From: Herpetosiphon giganteus
GTDB taxonomy: Bacteria; Chloroflexota; Chloroflexia; Chloroflexales; Herpetosiphonaceae
DNA: 64,000 nt
NCBI RefSeq assembly: GCF_016907925.1
Contig: NZ_JAFBCZ010000011.1
Coordinates: 62,001-126,000 of the forward strand
Direction of reading: 5' to 3'
The notes under the pieces were generated by a model. The model made no database searches, had not been told where the DNA came from, and worked only from the letters and a program-made list of their open reading frames with translations. Position numbers and translations under genes: made by a program. This document shows positions 44,085-52,427 of this stretch, piece after piece. Position 1 is the stretch's first letter. The number at the start of each line of letters is the position of its first letter.

Positions 44085-44113
44085 ATTATCACACTCATAC
44101 ACAAATCCTTCAA
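44085..44113 (-). promoter_or_regulatory. Candidate promoter of the MIIIF-A transcript
   Basis: On minus: TTGAAG (plus 44108-44113), 17-bp spacer, GATAAT (44085-44090). Downstream RNA has hairpins CGATGA/TCATCG (43990-44012) and the palindrome TGTGAATTCACA (43963-43976). Confidence 0.55.
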
Positions 44114-44142
44114 AGATGTCCAGTTGCAAAAGCTCGATTGAT

Positions 44143-44160
44143 CTAGAAGATAATGATCAT
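44143..44160 (-). CDS. Mini-ORF encoding MIIIF, copy B
   Basis: ATG ATC ATT ATC TTC TAG on minus with AGGGAGG 5-6 bp upstream. Flanks align with copy A (GGGAGG-N5-6-CCATGATCAT). No terminator follows at once; the copy A promoter starts 30 bp beyond. A TATAAT lies upstream at plus 44556-44561. The rest of the 1.1-kb gap (43559-44706) shows no longer gene. Confidence 0.45.
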   Translation of the reverse strand: MIIIF

Positions 44161-44706
44161 GGTAGCCTCCCTCGCAATCTACAGGAAGATGATCCCATAC
44201 ATTGGTCAGCTTCTATGGAGTGTCATGGTGTTAGGCAATACGCTAGCTGTAGAGTATCTGGATGGCTTGTAAACTTTTGCGCTTGATGCTGAGAACACTC
44301 ACAAGCAAACCATCAATAATGAACCAGACTGATTCCTAGGCCGAATAGCGATGATTCATCATAAAATGGCTTCTACAGGCTATCGTAGGTGGGTTGTTAG
44401 GCTTATTGTACGCCGAGAACGGTTTCTTGTCAAAATTTTTAATGGTTCTTTGGTACTAAAGGGGGATAGCTACCCCCCCTCAAAGCAGCAAAAAGGTTTA
44501 ACCATGGCCTGTAAAGCATGACCTTGGTCCTACACCATGGGCTAGCATACAGGTTATTATAGTACTACAGTAGCAAAAATACATTCAGCAAACGCGGCTT
44601 TAATCTATACCATTAATTTTTAGCGTCACTGCTCAAATGATTGACACTCTATAGTCAAAAGCTGCTTATTCTAAGCAAGCTGCTGCAAAAATCTGTCAAC
44701 GCTATC

Positions 44707-45552
44707 CTAGCCGTTGCGTTTTAATCGCCCAGTTCGTTTGGCATAGTCCTCGCCGCGCAAGAATATCCACAAGCCCAAGGGTACAAGCAGTAGCCCACTG
44801 CCAAGCAATGGCAACAAATAGTTCCACCAGAGATCAATCGGCCCTGCGTTATGCTGCAACGCGCGGCGCATGCCTTCCAACACATAGGTCGCTGGCGAAA
44901 TCGAAGCCAGCGGTTGCATCCAAGTTGGCAGCACGCTAATTGGATAGTAAACGCCGGAAACCAACAAAATGGTGGCTTTCACAATGTTGGTCATCTGCGC
45001 TCCACGTTCAGGAAACAGCAACGGCAACACCGCAGCCACAATTCCTAAGCCAATAAAGCTAATGCTGCCCGTCAGCAAAATCACCGTCGCCCCAAGGAAA
45101 TTGGCATTATCAAGGCTAATTTGAAAGAATATCGCCACAAAGGCCAAGATAATTCCGGTGTGAAACAAGCCCCAAAAGACTGCAAAAATCGTCGTGCCTA
45201 GCATATGGGTCAGCCGTGAGATCGGTGCCATAAAGGTATATTCAATCGTGCCTTCCCAGCGCTCCCATTGCACCGATTCAGCAATACAATCGAATACTAC
45301 CGCCAAATAGTGCCAAACCAAGGTGCCAACAATCAAATACAAAATCGTGGCATCAATTGTTGCTTGGTCGAATTCTTGGCCAGTAATCGCGCCAACCGCC
45401 TTGCCAATAAAGGTAATCGATAAGGCATTGACAATTGAATAGATCAACCAAACAACTTCCCAGCCCCAATAGCGTTTAATCAAATTAATGTTGCGCTCAA
45501 CAAATGCATACGACGCACGAGTTTCACGCCAGAATGAACGCCCAAATGCCAT
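44707..45552 (-). CDS. ABC-2 type transporter permease
   Basis: 281 residues from ATG 45552 (AAGGAG 6 bp upstream). The frame stays open to 45741, but that extra part is made of repeat-derived sequence and is rejected. Six membrane spans; family features include TFMAPISRLTHMLGTTIF and VSGVYYPISVLPTWMQPLASISPATYVLEGMR, typical of the ABC2 permeases of drug or polysaccharide exporters. Its ATPase is not in the window. Confidence 0.85.
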   Translation of the reverse strand: MAFGRSFWRETRASYAFVERNINLIKRYWGWEVVWLIYSIVNALSITFIGKAVGAITGQEFDQATIDATILYLIVGTLVWHYLAVVFDCIAESVQWERWEGTIEYTFMAPISRLTHMLGTTIFAVFWGLFHTGIILAFVAIFFQISLDNANFLGATVILLTGSISFIGLGIVAAVLPLLFPERGAQMTNIVKATILLVSGVYYPISVLPTWMQPLASISPATYVLEGMRRALQHNAGPIDLWWNYLLPLLGSGLLLVPLGLWIFLRGEDYAKRTGRLKRNG

Positions 45553-45599
45553 AACCAGCTCCTTTGTTGTGCGATAGTGGGTAGTGCAGCATGCATTGT

Positions 45600-46090
45600 A
45601 GCGCGTTCTAGCCCAAGCCAAATCCGCCAAAAGGCAGAAACATAAAATATGAAGGATGAGGGATGAAAAACAAAAGGCAAAAGGCAAAAGGCAGAATAAG
45701 AACAAAGAGCATAGAACATAGAACATAGAACATAAAGTCAACGTGGCTCTAGGCTATGGGCTATCGGAACATGGTGTGGTAGCTCAGGAATTTCGCGAGC
45801 CAAAAGCCAATAGCCTAATCAACAATAATCTGTGCAATCTGTGGCTAAAACTTAACCTTCGTGCGCTTCGTGGATCAATTTAAGAGGAATTATGGCTATG
45901 GGCGAGCGGAGCGTTTGATGGTATGACCCAAGTTCCAAAAGCCAATAGCCAAGAGCCTAGAGCCTATTTCCCTTCGTGGATCAAACCTTCACCTTCGCGC
46001 TCTTCGCGTTCTTCGCGGTTTCTCAGCTTCGTGCGCTTCGTGGATCAAAAAAGCCCACACCCAAGTTGCCTCAGATGTGGGCTGCCAATT
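45600..46090. repeat. Intergenic short-word repeat block 2
   Basis: Stacked words: AAAAGGCAAAAGGCAAAAGGC (45664-45695), AGAACATAGAACATAGAACAT (45714-45733), GGCTATGGGCTATCGG, AGCCAATAGCC, and CTTCGTGCGCTTCGTGGATCA twice (45850-45878, 46025-46049) with CTTCGCGCTCTTCGCG between. Same vocabulary as blocks 1 and 3 in either orientation. Non-coding. Confidence 0.75.
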
Positions 46091-46104
46091 CGAAGCGAAA
46101 GCTT

Positions 46105-47517
46105 TTAGGCGGTTACATTTTTGCCAATTGCCGCCAGCATATCTTCGATGCTGGTAAATTTGACTCGTGGCCGACCAGTAGCCGCGCCGTTGGCAATCTC
46201 AATCTCGTCGAGACGTTGCCAATCGGCAAAGGTCACATAATTGGGCTGGCGTACTTGCACCAATTTTTCAATGCTCTCGCGATCGGCGTGGCTTGGGCTG
46301 AGCAATTGACCAGCGGCCACATCTTCGAGCATACATTGCACGGTTTCCACCGCATCTGGTTTATTGGTGCCAATCACGCCGCTTGGCCCACGCTTGATCC
46401 AGCCAGCGGTATATTCGCCAGCTTTTGGCTGTTGGCTGGTTGGGTCGATCAGCCGACCTTTTTCGTTAAGGAAGGTGCCCCAGCGCTCGTTAAATGGCAC
46501 ATCAACCAAGGGCGCGCCGCGATAACCAACCGAGCGAAACACTAGACCGACTGGCAAATCTTCGCTTTCGCCAGTTGGGCGCGAGGCGATACTACCTGCA
46601 TCGCTGGCGTAAAGTTCGTTTTTAGCCAAGCGCAAACCAGCCACCCGCCCATCGCTATCGCCCAGCACTTCGGTTGGGCTAACCAAAAAGCGGAAGATCA
46701 AGCGTCGTTTTTTGCCTTCTGGCTGGCGTTCAGCATAGCCTTGCAGCAATTCAACTTTCTTTTGGGCTGCTTTATCGCCGCCAGCTTCCAAAGCGGCGCG
46801 GCTCACATCGTCGAGCGCAACTTCGCTGGGAATTGCCAGCACATCGGCTTCTTCAAGCTCGCCCAATTCTTTAACTTCGGGCGTAGTGAAGGCAGCTTGG
46901 GCAGGGCCACGGCGGCCAAGCAAATAGACTTCTTTGATATTGCTTTTGCTCAGCGCTTCGAGCGCGTGATCGGCAATATCGGTGCGCGCCAATTCTTCGT
47001 GTGAAAGACACAAAATCCGCGCCACATCAATTGCCACGTTGCCAACCCCAACCACAGCCACCCGCTCTTGCGAAAGATCGAATTGCAAATGGCGATAATC
47101 GGGATGGCCGTTATACCAAGCCACAAAGGCTGTCGCCGGAAAACTGTTGGTCAAATCTTCGCCAGGAATGCCCATATGGCGATCGCTTTGAGCGCCAGTG
47201 GCATATAAAATTTGATGATAATGCTCGACCAAATCAGCGTGGCTCAGATCCTTGCCATATTCAACATAGCCAAAAAAGCGGAAGCGCGGATTTTTGGCCA
47301 CGAGATTAAAGGCCTTGGTAACGGTTTTGATCTTTTGGTGATCGGGGGCAACCCCGCCGCGCACCAAGCCAAACGGCGTTGGCAAGCGATCAAACATATC
47401 AACTTCAATCACCAAGTCGCTTTGTTTGAGCAAATGATCGGCTGCATAAAACGCCGATGGCCCAGAACCAATGATCGCAACCCGTAATGGCTGCGCTTCA
47501 GTTCCCACAGTTGTCAT
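46105..47517 (-). CDS. FprA-like ferredoxin/adrenodoxin--NADP reductase
   Basis: 470 residues from ATG 47517 (AAAGGA 8 bp upstream; GTG 47523 is too near it). FAD motif IIGSGPSAFYAA, LPTPFGLVRGGVAPDH, YATGAQSDRHMGIPGE, NADP motif VVGVGNVAIDVARIL, and GWIKRGPSGVIGTNK near the end. It passes electrons between NADPH and ferredoxin-type partners. Monocistronic. Confidence 0.93.
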   Translation of the reverse strand: MTTVGTEAQPLRVAIIGSGPSAFYAADHLLKQSDLVIEVDMFDRLPTPFGLVRGGVAPDHQKIKTVTKAFNLVAKNPRFRFFGYVEYGKDLSHADLVEHYHQILYATGAQSDRHMGIPGEDLTNSFPATAFVAWYNGHPDYRHLQFDLSQERVAVVGVGNVAIDVARILCLSHEELARTDIADHALEALSKSNIKEVYLLGRRGPAQAAFTTPEVKELGELEEADVLAIPSEVALDDVSRAALEAGGDKAAQKKVELLQGYAERQPEGKKRRLIFRFLVSPTEVLGDSDGRVAGLRLAKNELYASDAGSIASRPTGESEDLPVGLVFRSVGYRGAPLVDVPFNERWGTFLNEKGRLIDPTSQQPKAGEYTAGWIKRGPSGVIGTNKPDAVETVQCMLEDVAAGQLLSPSHADRESIEKLVQVRQPNYVTFADWQRLDEIEIANGAATGRPRVKFTSIEDMLAAIGKNVTA

Positions 47518-47537
47518 GATCACAATCCTTTGAGCGT

Positions 47538-47966
47538 CTAGCCCTCTTCGATAATTTGAGTTTCGAGGGTATCGAGCTTGCCTTCATATTCCCCAAGTTG
47601 GGCCTTGACAACATCGCCAATCGAAACAATGCCAAGCAAAATGTCGCCATCGAGAATTGGCAAATGGCGGAAACGGCGGTTGGTCATGGTTTGGAGCACC
47701 GCTTTAAGATCATCACTGGGGCGACCGGTTACTACATTGGCCGTCATTACATGCTGCACTTGGCGCTCAACAATTGCTGGATCTTGCGCCACTGCCCGAA
47801 TAATATCCCGCTCGGAGATAATTCCCGCAATCCGATCATCTTCAATCACCACCAACGCGCCAATGTTGTGTTCGGATAAGAGCGCAACTGCTTGGCTCAG
47901 CGGTGTATGGGGATTAATCGTATGAATGATTGGACTTTTGGTTGCGAGCACATGCTTGATCTTCAT
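47538..47966 (-). CDS. CBS-domain pair protein
   Basis: 142 residues from ATG 47966 (GGAGG 6 bp upstream). Two CBS motifs: NIGALVVIEDDRIAGIISERDI and RFRHLPILDGDILLGIVSIGDVVKA, with an acidic end. Stand-alone CBS pairs bind adenine nucleotides and act as energy sensors. Target unknown. 20 bp downstream is the reductase gene, so they may be cotranscribed. Confidence 0.92.
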   Translation of the reverse strand: MKIKHVLATKSPIIHTINPHTPLSQAVALLSEHNIGALVVIEDDRIAGIISERDIIRAVAQDPAIVERQVQHVMTANVVTGRPSDDLKAVLQTMTNRRFRHLPILDGDILLGIVSIGDVVKAQLGEYEGKLDTLETQIIEEG

Positions 47967-48131
47967 AGCGTACCTCCAATCTATCAGCGATGGGGACGAT
48001 GTAGGGCCACGATGCCATGCTGATAGTATCATACTTATGTCTCTTGCGATAGGCAAGATCAGTGCCTACCATGCTTAACTGATAATTAATTTTGGTCACA
48101 ATCGCTGATTTGAAATTGCATACGAGGTTTT

Positions 48132-48656
48132 ATGCTCGATCCTGAGGTTTTCTCGACGCAACGTTTGGTTGCCAGCACAATTAGCCTTGAACACATCGAT
48201 TTAATCGCCGCGATGCACCAAAATCCAACCATCATGGCAACCCTTGGTGGCCTGCAAGATCGCCAACGCACCCAGCAAGGCTTAGAAACCCAAGTGCAAG
48301 ATTGGCAGCAAGCAGGCTATGGTTTATGTGTGTTTCACGATCGGGCTAGCGGGGCGTTTGTGGGGCGCGGCGGTTTGCGCTTCATCCAATTGGATAATCA
48401 GCCAGAGACCGAAATTGCCTATGCCTTGCTGCCAGAATGGTGGGGCCAAGGCATGGCAACCGAGATTGCGCGTCAAGCGCGGACGGTAGCCTTTGAGCAA
48501 TTACAACTCGATTCGCTAGTGTTGTTCACCATGACAACGAATTTTGCCTCGCAACGAGTAGCCGAAAAATTAGGTATGGTCTATGAACGCAATTTTGAGC
48601 GGGCCAACCTGCCGCATGTGCTGTTTCGCCAAACCAAGCAGGCATGGGTTAAGTAA
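48132..48656 (+). CDS. GNAT N-acetyltransferase (RimJ/RimL type)
   Basis: 174 residues. Acetyl-CoA binding region AYALLPEWWGQGMATEIAR and SQRVAEKLGMVYER, typical of RimJ/RimL-like GNAT enzymes. Substrate not known. A GC-rich repeat follows within 5 bp of the stop. Confidence 0.88.
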   Translation: MLDPEVFSTQRLVASTISLEHIDLIAAMHQNPTIMATLGGLQDRQRTQQGLETQVQDWQQAGYGLCVFHDRASGAFVGRGGLRFIQLDNQPETEIAYALLPEWWGQGMATEIARQARTVAFEQLQLDSLVLFTMTTNFASQRVAEKLGMVYERNFERANLPHVLFRQTKQAWVK

Positions 48657-48659
48657 ACA

Positions 48660-48850
48660 TTCCCCTCCCCCCCCAAGCCCCTCCTTACACGGGTAGGTTT
48701 TGAGCGATTGGTCGGCGGTGGAGCCTTCCCTCACCCCCCAACCCCCTCTCCTACGAAAACGCGGGCGAGGGGGAGCCAAAAAACCGCAGCGTTAAATTAA
48801 AGCCCCTCTCCTGTTTTGCACGGGAGAGGGGTTGGGGTGAGGGAATCCAA
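48660..48850. repeat. GC-rich inverted intergenic repeat (CCCTCTCC type)
   Basis: CCCTCACCCCCCAACCCCCT (48730-48749), GGGCGAGGGGGAG (48763-48775), GCCCCTCTCC-TGTTTTGCAC-GGGAGAGGGG (48802-48831) and TTGGGGTGAGGG (48832-48843). Strong hairpins are possible. A related piece is inside block 1 at 22116-22215. Such elements are widespread in bacterial genomes. Confidence 0.7.
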
Positions 48851-48853
48851 AAA

Positions 48854-49219
48854 CTAGCTATCGTCGCGGGAAACCCACCATGCCAACCAAATCAGTAATG
48901 GTTGAAACGGCAAGCGCAGCCACAACAAGAATGGGCGTTGTTTGCCAAACAGCGGTGCGTTTTGCTTGAGCATCTGAATGTTGGCGGGAAAAACCGCCAA
49001 ATACAAGGCCATCAAACCTAAACCAGCCTTGCGGCGCACGCCAGGCAACAATAAACCAAGGCCACCTAAAATCTCAAACAGGCCGCTCAGATAGACCAAG
49101 CTCCGTGGTCGGGGCAACGAAGGTGGTACAATCTTGACGAATGGCTTGGGATTGGTAAAGTGTAACACTCCAACGCCCAGCATAAAACTTGCAAGCAACC
49201 CACGAACGAGACGTTTCAT
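48854..49219 (-). CDS. DoxX-like membrane protein
   Basis: 121 residues, four hydrophobic spans. GVGVLHFTNPKPFVKIVPPSLP and SGLFEILGGLGLLLPGVRRKAGLGL match DoxX/MauE-like small membrane proteins. Function uncertain. The start lies 4 bp after the deoC stop, so it is probably in the deoC operon. Confidence 0.8.
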   Translation of the reverse strand: MKRLVRGLLASFMLGVGVLHFTNPKPFVKIVPPSLPRPRSLVYLSGLFEILGGLGLLLPGVRRKAGLGLMALYLAVFPANIQMLKQNAPLFGKQRPFLLWLRLPFQPLLIWLAWWVSRDDS

Positions 49220-49223
49220 TGCA

Positions 49224-50210
49224 CTACCCCATTGGATGGCGAATTGCTGACGAATATTGGCCAGTTACATAATGCTCTAATTGGCGTTCAATATCGCCCA
49301 GCAACGCGCTCGCACCATAGCGAAACAGATGTGGATGCAGCCAAGCATCGCCAAGTTCTTCCTTGATCAAGGCCAGCCAATCCAATGATTGCTTAGCAGT
49401 TCGGATGCCACCAGCGGGCTTGAAGCCAACCTTATAACCGGTTTGCTCATAGTAATCGCGGATGGCGCGCACCATCACCAACGAAACGGGCAGAGTTGCA
49501 TTAACTGGCTCTTTACCAGTCGAGGTTTTGATAAAATCAGCGCCAGCTAACATACAAACAAGGCTAGCTTGGGCAATATTGCGCAAAGTGCCTAGCTCGC
49601 CAGTTGCCAAGATAGTTTTCATGTGGGCTTCGCCGCAAGCTTCGCGAAAGAGCCGCACTTCATCGTATAAGGCTTCCCAATCGCCGTTAAGCACCAGATG
49701 GCGCGAAATAACAATATCGATTTCACTTGCGCCAGCAGCCACCGAAGCTTCGATTTCACGCAAGCGCAGCTCCAGTGGGGCCAAGCCAGCGGGGAAGGCA
49801 GTTGAGACCGCAGCAACTGGAATAGCAGTACCTTTAAGTGCTTGCACTGCGGTTTCAACAAAGGTATGGTAAACACAGACCGCGCCAACCGTCAGGTTAA
49901 GGCTGCGAATCCCAAGTGCATCGACCAAATCGCCACGAATTGGTTGGCGAGCTTTTAAACATAAACGCTGGACAGTGCCAACGGTATCATCACCAGAGAG
50001 GGTAGTTAAATCCATGCAGCTAATTGCTTTTAAGAGCCAAGCTGCCTGCCAATCCTTTTTAACCGTGCGCCGATTTGGCAAGCTGCTCACGCGGCGCTCG
50101 ACTGCCGAGCGATTGACGCGCAGGCTATTGACCCAGCCAAGGTCGAGCGGGCTGATGGGGTTACGTTGTTCGTGCGTCATTGCCGTGACACGCTCCACTT
50201 CGGTTTGCAT
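49224..50210 (-). CDS. deoC: Deoxyribose-phosphate aldolase
   Basis: 328 residues from ATG 50210 (AAGGA 6 bp upstream). TIM barrel with the Schiff-base lysine in ADFIKTSTGKEP and the second lysine in VGFKPAGGIRT. Longer than the 220-260 usual for DeoC, with an N-terminal extension of about 70 residues. It splits 2-deoxyribose-5-phosphate into acetaldehyde and glyceraldehyde-3-phosphate. Divergent from the degenerate paralog at 50346. Confidence 0.93.
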   Translation of the reverse strand: MQTEVERVTAMTHEQRNPISPLDLGWVNSLRVNRSAVERRVSSLPNRRTVKKDWQAAWLLKAISCMDLTTLSGDDTVGTVQRLCLKARQPIRGDLVDALGIRSLNLTVGAVCVYHTFVETAVQALKGTAIPVAAVSTAFPAGLAPLELRLREIEASVAAGASEIDIVISRHLVLNGDWEALYDEVRLFREACGEAHMKTILATGELGTLRNIAQASLVCMLAGADFIKTSTGKEPVNATLPVSLVMVRAIRDYYEQTGYKVGFKPAGGIRTAKQSLDWLALIKEELGDAWLHPHLFRYGASALLGDIERQLEHYVTGQYSSAIRHPMG

Positions 50211-50345
50211 AGTTCATCCTTGGGGTCGAGCCACAACCGCCCAACCCATATTGGTAGTATCAGAATTTCGGTATCCACAATGCGGATTGTTGCGCTGATA
50301 ATACCACAAGCGCTTGTGCTTAGTGCAAGCAAGGAGTTCATTCAG

Positions 50346-51056
50346 ATGACCACAATTCGCCATTCGGTCGAAGCCACAGTGAGCCGCATGGTGCTACGGA
50401 CGCTGCGCGAACGTGCCCAAGTAGCTGGTTTGCCGCAAGCCCGCAGCGATGCCCCCCGCGCCTTGGCAGCCTTGCTTGATCAATTAATCAGCACCGTGCT
50501 GCCATTCGCTGAACTCCAACGTCAAGCCCAAGCAGCGATTGCTGCCGGAATTGGCTGCTTGGTCGTGCCGCTTGAACAAGCAGAGGCCTGGGTTGATGCA
50601 ACTGCTGGTAGTGGGCTACGCATTGGCATTACAACAGCAAGCCGCGAACAAGCCGAGCATGCCTTGCGGCTCGGCGTTAGCGAGATTGAATTACTTGTGC
50701 CACAGTCCATTATGAGCGAGGCTGAACAGTTTGAGGCTTGGCTAAGGGCAAATCTGCCAGGTTCCTATGATCCTAAACCGTTGATCAAACTCAATTTAAC
50801 GAGCTGCGATCAGGCCCAAATTGGGCTACGGGCCTGTGCTCAAGCAGCGACCCACGAGCTTGATTTGGTGACCGTTCCAGTAGCACTGGTTGCCGATGTA
50901 CGGCGTACAATCAACGCAGCGATGGGGATTAAAGTTAATGGTGTTACTGAGCTTGGCCAAGCCCGCGACCTGTTGAGCGCTGGCTGCACCCGCTTGGAAA
51001 CAGCAGTGGGCTGGGATTTGTTGGCACAGGCCCAACCTCTTTTAAATGATCAATAA
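50346..51056 (+). CDS. Degenerate DeoC-like TIM-barrel protein
   Basis: 236 residues from ATG 50346 (AAGGAG 9 bp upstream). The fold order follows DeoC: GIGCLVVPLEQAEAW, LGVSEIELLVPQ, PLIKLNLTS, ELDLVTVPVALVADVR, GIKVNGVTELGQARDLLSAG. Where DeoC has the Schiff-base KTSTG, this protein reads DLVTV, so the catalytic lysine is absent; the second lysine (IKVNG) is kept. Likely non-aldolase, perhaps regulatory or with another activity. Confidence 0.75.
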   Translation: MTTIRHSVEATVSRMVLRTLRERAQVAGLPQARSDAPRALAALLDQLISTVLPFAELQRQAQAAIAAGIGCLVVPLEQAEAWVDATAGSGLRIGITTASREQAEHALRLGVSEIELLVPQSIMSEAEQFEAWLRANLPGSYDPKPLIKLNLTSCDQAQIGLRACAQAATHELDLVTVPVALVADVRRTINAAMGIKVNGVTELGQARDLLSAGCTRLETAVGWDLLAQAQPLLNDQ

Positions 51057-51088
51057 CCAAGCAATCACGTCAAAAAATGAAATCTCGT

Positions 51089-51117
51089 TTGACATAGGCC
51101 TAGGCAGGTGCTATACT
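51089..51117 (+). promoter_or_regulatory. Strong promoter of the rpsL operon
   Basis: TTGACA (51089-51094), 17-bp spacer, TATACT (51112-51117): near-consensus sigma70. 214-nt leader before rpsL contains CTCACG/CGTGAG (51267-51288), which may have a regulatory role. Confidence 0.88.
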
Positions 51118-51330
51118 GGGCGGTCGATGCCCCGTGGTGGGCATGCTTTTTTTGCTGCAATTTTTCGCTGGTGTTCATCAGCCAACTGACTGATTGAATA
51201 CCAATTGATTCTGACTGTTCGCGGCATTGGGGCGGCAATGCCATAGCTGGTTAGGCTAGAACACGCTCACGGTATAGTAGACGTGAGAACCGTCCGAACT
51301 CGGTATTTCCAAGATTTTTGGAGGAATTGA

Positions 51331-51771
51331 ATGCCAACGATCAACCAGTTGATCCGCAAGCCCCGTAAACCTGTGGTCAAAAAGACCAAGGCACCTGCGC
51401 TGCGTTTCATCTACAACTCGCTGAAGGGCAAGCTTACCCGCGGCAGCGGCGCACCCCAAAAGCGTGGTGTTTGTACGCAAGTTAAGACCATGACCCCTAA
51501 GAAGCCAAACTCGGCGTTGCGCAAAGTGGCACGGGTTCGCTTGTCGAATCAAATGGAAGTGACCGCCTACATCCCAGGCGAAGGTCACAACTTGCAAGAA
51601 CACTCAGTGGTCTTGATTCGCGGTGGTCGGGTAAAAGACTTGCCAGGCGTGCGCTACCACATTGTGCGCGGTACCTTGGACTCACAAGGTGTCAACAACC
51701 GTAAGCAAGGTCGCTCGAAGTACGGCACCAAGAAGAACGCTCAAGTTGCAACGGGCAAGAAGAAAAAATAA
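51331..51771 (+). CDS. rpsL: 30S ribosomal protein S12
   Basis: 146 residues. [14 protein letters not shown] start, [19 protein letters not shown] with the usual streptomycin-site lysine, [20 protein letters not shown] and [11 protein letters not shown]. An insertion after PALRF ([14 protein letters not shown]) relative to the E. coli protein is family-normal in several phyla. GGAGG precedes the ATG. Confidence 0.97.
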   Translation: MPTINQLIRKPRKPVVKKTKAPALRFIYNSLKGKLTRGSGAPQKRGVCTQVKTMTPKKPNSALRKVARVRLSNQMEVTAYIPGEGHNLQEHSVVLIRGGRVKDLPGVRYHIVRGTLDSQGVNNRKQGRSKYGTKKNAQVATGKKKK

Positions 51772-51787
51772 GGTAGGGTAAAATACA

Positions 51788-52261
51788 ATGCCACGACGAC
51801 GAAAAATTGCCAAGCGTATTGTGCCTGGTGATCCAATTCACAACAGCATACACGTGCAAATGTTGATCAACAAGGTCATGATGCACGGTAAAAAAAGTGT
51901 CGCTGAAAACATCGTGTATCGCGCCTTAGACGTTGCTTCACAGCGCTTGAACCGCGAAGCAGTTGAGTTGTTCGAACAAGTGTTGCGCAACTCAAGCCCT
52001 ACCATCGAAGTTCGCCCAAAGCGCGTCGGTGGTTCAACTTATCAAGTGCCAGTTGAAGTTAAAAGCGACCGCCGGATTGCCTTGGCAATTCGTTGGTTGT
52101 TGACCGCAGCTCGCGCTCGCAGTGGCAAACCAATGCACGAACGCTTGGCGCTCGAATTGGTCGATGCCTTCAACAACACTGGTGCAACCGTCAAGCGTCG
52201 TGAAGAAGTTCACCGTATGGCTGAAGCCAACCGCGCCTTCTCACACTACGCTCGCTTCTAA
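51788..52261 (+). CDS. rpsG: 30S ribosomal protein S7
   Basis: 157 residues, usual length. MPRRRKIAKRIVPGDP start, LINKVMMHGKKSVAENIVY, VRPKRVGGSTYQVPVEV, RWLLTAARARSGKPM and NRAFSHYARF end. Primary binder of the 16S 3' domain. 16 bp after rpsL. Confidence 0.97.
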   Translation: MPRRRKIAKRIVPGDPIHNSIHVQMLINKVMMHGKKSVAENIVYRALDVASQRLNREAVELFEQVLRNSSPTIEVRPKRVGGSTYQVPVEVKSDRRIALAIRWLLTAARARSGKPMHERLALELVDAFNNTGATVKRREEVHRMAEANRAFSHYARF

Positions 52262-52315
52262 AGTTTATGGCCACCCCTCACGACCAGCGTCGTGAACAAC
52301 TGGGTCGGTGACCAG

Positions 52316-52345
52316 AGCGGCTAGACGCGAGTTTAGCCGCTTTTT
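52316..52345 (+). terminator. Terminator between rpsG and fusA
   Basis: AGCGGCTA (52316-52323), loop of 10, TAGCCGCT (52334-52341), TTTTT. It would separate the usual str operon into two transcripts or attenuate readthrough. Confidence 0.8.
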
Positions 52346-52356
52346 GCCTGCATACT

Positions 52357-52367
52357 TATGGTACAAT
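52357..52367 (+). promoter_or_regulatory. Candidate extended -10 promoter of fusA
   Basis: TATGGTACAAT: TG-N-TACAAT extended -10 at 52362-52367, 60 bp before fusA and just after the terminator. No convincing -35. Confidence 0.5.
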
Positions 52368-52427
52368 ACAACGTCACCGCCGTGCAGGCTGTCACCAACT
52401 AATACTAACCATGTAACGGAGTAAGGA

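Noticed and set aside
45553-45741. Upstream extension of the ABC permease frame
   Set aside because: The extra 63 codons are written in AAAGGC and AGAACAT repeats and look like a signal peptide by chance. ATG 45552 has AAGGAG at the right distance.
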